Below are positions 14,991-19,558 of a DNA stretch of 19,558 nucleotides, in pieces. The notes under the pieces were generated by a model. The model ran no database searches and was not told the DNA's origin. It worked only from the letters and a program-made list of their open reading frames with translations. Location: contig PNMH01000073.1 in the NCBI GenBank assembly GCA_013823505.1, positions 1 through 19,558 on the forward strand, written 5' to 3'. The stretch is from Polaromonas sp. Its GTDB lineage: Bacteria > Pseudomonadota > Gammaproteobacteria > Burkholderiales > Burkholderiaceae. The position numbers and the translations under genes were made by a program. Numbering within the stretch: the first letter of the stretch is position 1; every line of letters starts with the position of its first letter.

Positions 14991-15467
14991 TCAGCTCACC
15001 GAACCCATCTGGCTCTGGAGGTAGTTGGGCAGACCGACTTTGCCGATCAACTCGATCTGGGTTTCCAGGAAGTCGATGTGTTCTTCGGTGTCGTCCAGGA
15101 TGCCTTGCAACAGGTCGCGCGAAACGTAGTCGCGCACGGTCTCGCAGTGGGCGATGCCGTCCTTGATCGTCTTTTGCGCGGCGGTCTCCAGCGCCAGATC
15201 GCTCTGCAGCAGCTCAGGCACGTCTTCGCCGATGTTGAGCTTGCCCAGATCCTGCAGGTTGGGCAGGCCATCGAGCGTGAAGATGCGGTCCATGAGCTGG
15301 TCGGCGTGCTTCATTTCGCCGATCGACTCGCTGTATTCCTTGGCGGCCAGCTTGTCCAGGCCCCAGTGCTTGAGCATGCGGTAGTGGACGAAGTACTGGT
15401 TGATCGCGGTCAGCTCGTTCTTGAGCTGTGCCTGCAGATGCGAGATGGCCTGGGGGTCGCCTTTCAT
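14991..15467 (-). CDS. bfr: Bacterioferritin
   Basis: A 158-residue four-helix protein of the heme-containing ferritins, which assemble as 24-mers with heme at subunit dimer interfaces. They oxidise Fe(II) and store it as a ferric mineral. The length equals E. coli Bfr, so residues align without gaps: ferroxidase ligands E18, E51, H54, E94 and H130, conserved Y25 and heme ligand M52 are present. The sixth ferroxidase ligand, E127 in E. coli, is Thr here (ILDDTEEHIDF). The stretch EYSESIGEMKHADQLMDRI and GLPNLQDLGKLNIGEDV are family hallmarks. AAAGGA lies six bases before the ATG. The gene stands alone with its own terminator; no adjacent bfd ferredoxin gene is seen. No Fur box was recognised. 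Confidence 0.95.
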   Translation of the reverse strand: MKGDPQAISHLQAQLKNELTAINQYFVHYRMLKHWGLDKLAAKEYSESIGEMKHADQLMDRIFTLDGLPNLQDLGKLNIGEDVPELLQSDLALETAAQKTIKDGIAHCETVRDYVSRDLLQGILDDTEEHIDFLETQIELIGKVGLPNYLQSQMGSVS

Positions 15468-15559
15468 GGCTGTTCCTTTCGAGTGATGAATTCAGGGGGT
15501 CATTGTGCGCGCTGACCGTGGCGCCCTGGATGGGCCCACCGGGTTGAATGGCCAAACGC

Positions 15560-16507
15560 TCAGCGCTGCAGCCGAACCTGCGGTCGCAGGCGTTGCACGT
15601 CTTCCAGCAGGCACAAACCCGTGCCCGGCGTGATCAGGGCGGCCGAGCCGGCAGCCACGGCCCAGGTGAAGGCGTCTGGCATGGACTCACCGTGCTGCAG
15701 GGCCCAGACGAAGGCGCCGACAAAGCTGTCGCCCGCGCCAACCGAGCTGGCCACGGTGATGGGCAGCGGATCCGCGCTCCAGGCGCCGTCTTTCGTGACC
15801 AGCAGGGCACCCTGCTCGCCCAGCGTGAGCGCGACCACCTCGGCCCGCCCCTCGTCCACCAGTGCCTGCGCGGCCGCTCGCCACTGGGTCGGCGTGTCCA
15901 ACGGCTGTTGCGTGAGGTCGCGCAGTTCGCGCAGATTGGGCTTGACCAGGTAAACGCCAGCGGCCACACCCGCCGCCAGCGCCGGCCCGGAACTGTCGAG
16001 CACCAGCCGCGACCCGCGTGAACGCACGATGAGCGCCAGCCGGGCGTAAAAATCGGACGGCACGCCAGGCGGTAGGCTGCCGCTGGCCACCACGACCGCC
16101 GGCAGAAGCGGCAGGGCTTCAATGGCGGCCAGGCAGGCTGTCCATTCGCTTTCGGTCAGCGTGGGGCCGGGCAGCACGAAGCGGAATTCGGCGCCGGTGT
16201 CCAGCGCCTGCACGGTGAAGTTCTCGCGCGTGTCCCCGGACAGCGGGATCCGGCGCACTGGAAGGCCTGCCGCCTGGAGGTGGTTCACCAGCCAGTCGCC
16301 CGCAGGACCGCCAGCGGGGAACAGGGCGCTGCTGTGGCCGCCCAGGCGCTGCACCACCCGCGCCACGTTCAGGCCGCCGCCGCCGGCGTCGCGTCTCGCC
16401 GGGCCGCAGCGCAGCTTGTCGGCGGGCACCACCCGCCCGGTGTGGGTGGACACGTCCACCGACGGGTTCATGGTGAGGCACAGCACGGTGTCCGCAGGCG
16501 AGGTCAT
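15560..16507 (-). CDS. pfkB: 6-phosphofructokinase isozyme II-like sugar kinase (PfkB family)
   Basis: A 315-residue ribokinase-fold enzyme. Phosphorylation of fructose-6-phosphate to fructose-1,6-bisphosphate by ATP is the likely reaction. It resembles E. coli Pfk-2 throughout: ADKLRCGPARRDAGGGGLNVAR (GGGG at 42-45), ALFPAGGPAGDWLV, VLPGPTL, ASGSLPPGV (about 141-149), LDSSGPAL, LVKPNLREL (187-195) and the nucleotide/catalytic motif VGAGDSFVGA with D260. The GGGG sugar-binding loop follows Pfk-2 rather than the GGKG of FruK/LacC kinases. 1-Phosphofructokinase or tagatose-6-phosphate kinase activity remains possible. An alternative ATG lies 18 bp upstream (16525); 16507 has GGAG 12 bases before it. 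It is last in the murU-pepP-MOSC-pfkB operon, 29 bp after the MOSC stop. Confidence 0.85.
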   Translation of the reverse strand: MTSPADTVLCLTMNPSVDVSTHTGRVVPADKLRCGPARRDAGGGGLNVARVVQRLGGHSSALFPAGGPAGDWLVNHLQAAGLPVRRIPLSGDTRENFTVQALDTGAEFRFVLPGPTLTESEWTACLAAIEALPLLPAVVVASGSLPPGVPSDFYARLALIVRSRGSRLVLDSSGPALAAGVAAGVYLVKPNLRELRDLTQQPLDTPTQWRAAAQALVDEGRAEVVALTLGEQGALLVTKDGAWSADPLPITVASSVGAGDSFVGAFVWALQHGESMPDAFTWAVAAGSAALITPGTGLCLLEDVQRLRPQVRLQR

Positions 16508-16536
16508 GCCGGCGTTGTACTCCATGCTCGCCAATG

Positions 16537-17112
16537 TCAACGCAGGTGTTTCAGGCGTTTGGCCGCAAACGCCTCGCTCACGCGCAGGCCGCGTGTGCCG
16601 GGCTCCAGCGTGAAGGCCTGGCCCGCTTCGATGGGGCCGGGCTGCGCGACCGACAAGTAAAAGCCTGGGCACAGCTGCTCCATCATGAGCCGTCCGGCTT
16701 GGGGCAGGCCCATCACCGTGTTGAACTTGTAGCAAGGCTCGCGCGGCGCGGTCACGCGAAGGCTGCAGCCAGGGAAGTGCAGCAGGTCACCGATCCACAC
16801 CTCGGTCTCCAGCAGGCCGTGGATCGTCAGGTTTTCGCCCATGAAACCCATGGGCAACGGATCGTCAAAGAGGTTGGCGCCCTGCTGGCTGCGTTGGGCC
16901 TGCCACAGCGCGTAGTGCTCTTGCGGGTAGGCGTACACCGCCTTGTCCAGGCCGCCGTGCACGCTGAGGTCGGCCTGCTCGTCGCCCAGCAGACCCAGAG
17001 GCATCACCGCCACCGGCCCGGTCACGGCGGTCTTGCCGATGGCCGAGGGCACGTTCCGGGAGCCGATGCGCAGCGGGCGCACCGCACCCGTGTTGACGCT
17101 GACGACGTGCAC
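16537..17112 (-). CDS. MOSC domain protein, YiiM-like
   Basis: A 191-residue protein with the MOSC (molybdenum cofactor sulfurase C-terminal) beta-fold. The YiiM-type landmarks are in order: GLLGDEQADLSVHGGLDKAV (40-59), YPQEHYALW (62-70), FMGENLTIHGLLE (90-102), VWIGD (105-109) and APREPCYKF with the conserved C127. YiiM of E. coli binds molybdenum cofactor and takes part in reductive detoxification of N-hydroxylated compounds such as 6-N-hydroxylaminopurine, so a similar role is possible. The start is GTG, four bases after the pepP stop (TGAGGCCGTG), with no other Shine-Dalgarno sequence, so translation probably relies on coupling to pepP. A three-helix C-terminal tail typical of YiiM (EAFAAKRLKHLR) appears shortened. 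Confidence 0.85.
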   Translation of the reverse strand: MHVVSVNTGAVRPLRIGSRNVPSAIGKTAVTGPVAVMPLGLLGDEQADLSVHGGLDKAVYAYPQEHYALWQAQRSQQGANLFDDPLPMGFMGENLTIHGLLETEVWIGDLLHFPGCSLRVTAPREPCYKFNTVMGLPQAGRLMMEQLCPGFYLSVAQPGPIEAGQAFTLEPGTRGLRVSEAFAAKRLKHLR

Positions 17113-17116
17113 GGCC

Positions 17117-18523
17117 TCAGCCGCGCATCAGCGCTTCGATCTCGGACGCCTCGACCGGCACGCCGCGTGAGATCAGCTCGCAGCCGGTCTCGGTGACGAT
17201 GGCGTCGTCCTCGATGCGGATGCCGATGTTCCAGAACTGCTCGGGCACCCCTTCGGCCGGTCGCACGTAGAGGCCGGGCTCGATGGTGAGGACCATGCCC
17301 GGGCGCAGGATGCGGCTGGGGCGGTCCTTGATGATTTCGCCGCTCAGCGGGTCCTTGCGCTCTTGCGCGGTGCCGAGCTCGGATGGCTCCACGTAGCTGC
17401 CGCAGTCGTGCACGTCCATGCCCAGCCAGTGGCCGGTGCGGTGCATGTAGAACTGGAAGTAGGAGCGGTTGGCGATCACGTCCTGCGCGCTGCCCACCTT
17501 GTTCTTGTCGAGCAGGCCGACATCGAGCAGGCCTTGCGCGAGCACCGCCACGGTGGCTTCGTGAGGATCGACGAAGCGGGCGCCCGCCTTGGTGGCGTTG
17601 ACCGCCGCGATCTGGCTGGCCAGCACCAGGTCGTAGAGCTCGCGCTGTGGGCCGGTGAACACGCCGTTGGCGGGGAAGGTGCGGGTGATGTCGCTGGCGT
17701 AGCCGTCGAGTTCGCAACCGGCGTCGATCAACACCAGCTCGCCGCTGCGGATGGGCGCGGCGTCGGCGCGGTAATGCAGCACGCAGGCGTTGGCCCCGGC
17801 GGCCACGATGCTGCCGTAGGCCGGGTACTGCGAACCGTGCTCGCGAAACGTGTGCAGCAGCTCGGCGTCCAGGTGGTACTCGCGCACGTCCTGCCCCGCG
17901 CGCAGCATGGCCGCGCTGCGCTGCATGGCGCGGATGTGGGCCTTGGCGCTGATCTGCGCGGCGCGGCGCATGGTGTCCTGCTCGAAGGCGTCTTTGACCA
18001 GACGCATCTCGTCAAGCACGCCGCACAGGTCGCGCTGCGACTCGGGGCAGAGTGCGCCGTAGCGAACGCGGGCCCGCACCGGTTGCAGCCAGCCGTTGAC
18101 CCGGCTCTCCAGTCCCTCGTGGGTGGCGAACGGGTACCAAACGGTCTGGCGGTTCTCCAGCAGTTTGGGCAGGCGCTGGTTCAGCTCGCTCACGGAGAAC
18201 GCGTCGCTCACGCCCAGGTGCGCCGGCGCTGCGTCTGGCCCGAGGCGGATACCGTCCCAGATTTCGCGTTCCACGTCTTTGGGCTGGCAGAACAGCGTGG
18301 TGCCGCCCTCGGCCGTGATTACCAGCCAGGCGTTGGGCTCGGTGAAACCGGTGAGGTAATAAAAGTAGCTGTCGTGCCGGTAGAGAAAGTCGCTGTCGCG
18401 GTTGCGCGGGCGCTCCAGCGCGGTGGGCACGATGGCGATGCCGCCGGGGCCAAGCGAGGCGGCCACACGGGCGCGGCGTTCGGCGTAGAGGTGGGTGTGG
18501 GTGGTGGAGTCCATGTTCGCCAT
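17117..18523 (-). CDS. pepP: Xaa-Pro aminopeptidase (aminopeptidase P)
   Basis: A 468-residue cytoplasmic M24 'pita-bread' metallopeptidase that removes N-terminal residues preceding proline. The N-terminal AMP_N domain (about 10-150, with NRDSDFLYRHDSYFYYLTGF) precedes the catalytic domain. The two-manganese ligands align with E. coli PepP: D267 and D278 (LIDAGCELDGYASDITRTF), H365 (MHRTGHWLGMDVHD, with H361 and H372 lining the site), E415 (TIEPGLYV) and E438 (GIRIEDD). The 23-residue spacing of the two Glu equals that of the E. coli enzyme. Start ATG 18523 or 18514 cannot be separated, as neither has a strong ribosome-binding site. It sits 37 bp after murU and 4 bp before the MOSC gene. Confidence 0.95.
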   Translation of the reverse strand: MANMDSTTHTHLYAERRARVAASLGPGGIAIVPTALERPRNRDSDFLYRHDSYFYYLTGFTEPNAWLVITAEGGTTLFCQPKDVEREIWDGIRLGPDAAPAHLGVSDAFSVSELNQRLPKLLENRQTVWYPFATHEGLESRVNGWLQPVRARVRYGALCPESQRDLCGVLDEMRLVKDAFEQDTMRRAAQISAKAHIRAMQRSAAMLRAGQDVREYHLDAELLHTFREHGSQYPAYGSIVAAGANACVLHYRADAAPIRSGELVLIDAGCELDGYASDITRTFPANGVFTGPQRELYDLVLASQIAAVNATKAGARFVDPHEATVAVLAQGLLDVGLLDKNKVGSAQDVIANRSYFQFYMHRTGHWLGMDVHDCGSYVEPSELGTAQERKDPLSGEIIKDRPSRILRPGMVLTIEPGLYVRPAEGVPEQFWNIGIRIEDDAIVTETGCELISRGVPVEASEIEALMRG

Positions 18524-18560
18524 TCTCTGACTTTCGGGGCCCGCCCGTGTGCCGGGGGAA

Positions 18561-19316
18561 TCAGTTCTGCTGGTTCAGCTCTTTGAGGCGCTCTGGCGTG
18601 CCCACGTCGACCCAGGGGCCTTCGTAGATCTCCGCGCTCACCTGCCCCGCCTCCATCGCCCGGCGCAGCAGCGGCGCCAGCGGTTCGGCCGTGCCTTGCG
18701 GGTTGCCCGGCAGCACCTCGCACCAAGGCAGTGCGAACAGTTCGCGCCGGTACAAGCCAATGGTGCTGAAGGTCCAGGCCTCGTCGGCCCGGCTGATCGC
18801 CAGGCCGTCAAGGCCCAGGCCGAAATCGCCGCGCGGGTTGTGCGGCGGGTTGGGCACCAGCCAGATGTGGGCCAGCAGGCCGCTGGCCTCGAAACGGACC
18901 ACGCTGGCCTGCGTGAACTGGAAATCGGGCACGTACACGTCGCCCGCCAGCACCCAGAATACGTCGGCCAGCATGGGCAATGCGCGGGCGATGCCGCCTG
19001 CTGTTTCCAGGGCGTAGCCAAAGTCGGCGCCCTCGCGCGACATCACCACGTCGCAGCCCGGCTGGTCGCGGCTCCAGCTGGTGCAGTGCTCATCGATCTG
19101 CTCGCCGAGCCAGGCGGTGTTGACCACCAGGCGGCGGAATCCACCGGCGAGCAGTGCCTCCATGGGCCATTGCATCAGCGGCTTGCCTTGCACGTTCAGC
19201 AGGGGTTTGGGCGTCACGTCGGTGAGCGGTCGCATGCGCATGCCGCGCCCGGCTGCGAGCACCATGGCCGTGGCCAGGGGGGGTGGGGAGGAAGGTGCTG
19301 TGGCGAGTCGGGTCAT
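18561..19316 (-). CDS. murU: N-acetylmuramate alpha-1-phosphate uridylyltransferase MurU (nucleotidyltransferase)
   Basis: A 251-residue GlmU/RmlA-type nucleotidyltransferase. In Pseudomonas, MurU joins MurNAc-1-phosphate (made by AmgK) to UTP to give UDP-MurNAc, completing peptidoglycan recycling without MurA/MurB. Motifs: LAAGRGMRMRPLT (20-32, nucleotide loop), TPKPLL (35-40), ALETAGGIARALPML (102-116, base contact), VLAGDVYV (122-129, metal Asp126), WTFSTIGLYRREL and WVDVGTPERL (D237 metal ligand). The specific MurU assignment rests on resemblance and on an amgK gene elsewhere in the window; mannose-1-phosphate guanylyltransferase-like activity is the alternative. ATG 19316 adds about 17 low-complexity residues before the usual MxLAAG start. 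ATG 19265 gives the family-like N-terminus. It heads the leftward operon. Confidence 0.83.
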   Translation of the reverse strand: MTRLATAPSSPPPLATAMVLAAGRGMRMRPLTDVTPKPLLNVQGKPLMQWPMEALLAGGFRRLVVNTAWLGEQIDEHCTSWSRDQPGCDVVMSREGADFGYALETAGGIARALPMLADVFWVLAGDVYVPDFQFTQASVVRFEASGLLAHIWLVPNPPHNPRGDFGLGLDGLAISRADEAWTFSTIGLYRRELFALPWCEVLPGNPQGTAEPLAPLLRRAMEAGQVSAEIYEGPWVDVGTPERLKELNQQN

Positions 19317-19427
19317 GGAAAGCGGTTGGATGCGCGTGCCGGGCGCACAAGGCCGCACGCGTCAAAGAATTATGGGCTGGCGCGCTGTTCCGACGCCGGT
19401 CCACGCTGCCGACGATGGGCTGGCCGA

Positions 19428-19433
19428 TAAAAT
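19428..19433 (+). promoter_or_regulatory. Candidate -10 box for the gene starting at 19500
   Basis: TAAAAT (within GATAAAAT) matches five of six -10 consensus bases and lies in the divergent gap between murU and the gene starting at 19500. No good -35 hexamer precedes it at 16-18 bp. Confidence 0.3.
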
Positions 19434-19499
19434 CCGTTGTTTTGCGCCATCGCGCGAGTCTCAGCGCCACCCCGCTTCACCCCACTTTCCAGCACCCCC

Positions 19500-19558
19500 A
19501 TGTCCGACACCGCCAGCACCCCCACCCCCACCGCCCCCGCCGTGTCAGCCCAGACCCA
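19500..19558 (+). CDS. Unidentified protein, N-terminal fragment
   Basis: Nineteen codons from ATG 19500 run off the window end without a stop: MSDTASTPTPTAPAVSAQT. It is a Thr/Pro/Ala-rich disordered lead with no signal peptide so far. It is divergent from murU. There is a candidate -10 at 19428 but no AGGAG before the ATG. The product cannot be identified from this fragment, and it could also be a chance ORF start. Confidence 0.5.
   Translation, partial: MSDTASTPTPTAPAVSAQT

Overview
The window looks like a piece of chromosome from a high-GC betaproteobacterium of the order Burkholderiales, most likely family Comamonadaceae (Hydrogenophaga/Acidovorax-like). I infer this from protein flavour, high GC, and the lptD-surA-rsmA cluster lying divergent to amgK. 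No database search was possible. Almost every base is assigned to a recognisable gene. No tRNA, rRNA, IS element, phage gene or CRISPR array was seen, and no gap between genes exceeds about 220 bp.

Layout from left to right: (1) 2-295, the 3' end of a methyl-accepting chemotaxis protein. (2) 411-2811, two forward genes, an M20 metallopeptidase and a monoacylglycerol-lipase-like hydrolase. (3) 2816-6393, a compact leftward operon of four genes: amgK (cell-wall amino-sugar kinase), rsmE (16S rRNA m3U1498 methyltransferase), an MFS permease and a DUF937/YidB-like protein. It converges on the hydrolase with only 4 bp between stop codons. (4) 6480-11164, the outer-membrane biogenesis operon lptD-surA-rsmA, closed by a strong bidirectional terminator. 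(5) 11213-12244, a leftward pair of an exported barnase-type ribonuclease and a barstar-type inhibitor. (6) 12465-14792, a malic enzyme fused to a phosphotransacetylase-like domain (maeB), leftward. (7) 14991-15467, bacterioferritin, leftward, with its own terminator. (8) 15560-19316, a leftward operon murU - pepP - MOSC protein - pfkB. (9) 19500 to the end, the first 19 codons of an unidentified forward gene.

How the genes fit together: amgK and murU are consecutive steps of the MurNAc/GlcNAc recycling route that bypasses de novo UDP-MurNAc synthesis (the fosfomycin-bypass pathway described in Pseudomonas). Here they sit about 12 kb apart at opposite ends of the window. lptD and surA are functionally linked, since SurA chaperones LptD to the outer membrane, and rsmA trails them through an odd 28-bp junction holding a 10-codon mini-ORF. 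maeB and pfkB belong to central carbon metabolism, and bacterioferritin to iron storage.

Most of the window is conserved housekeeping. I did not find a clearly new multi-gene system. The most interesting points are the exported RNase/barstar pair, the mini-ORF relay between surA and rsmA, a Glu-to-Thr change in the bacterioferritin ferroxidase centre, and the separated amgK/murU pair.
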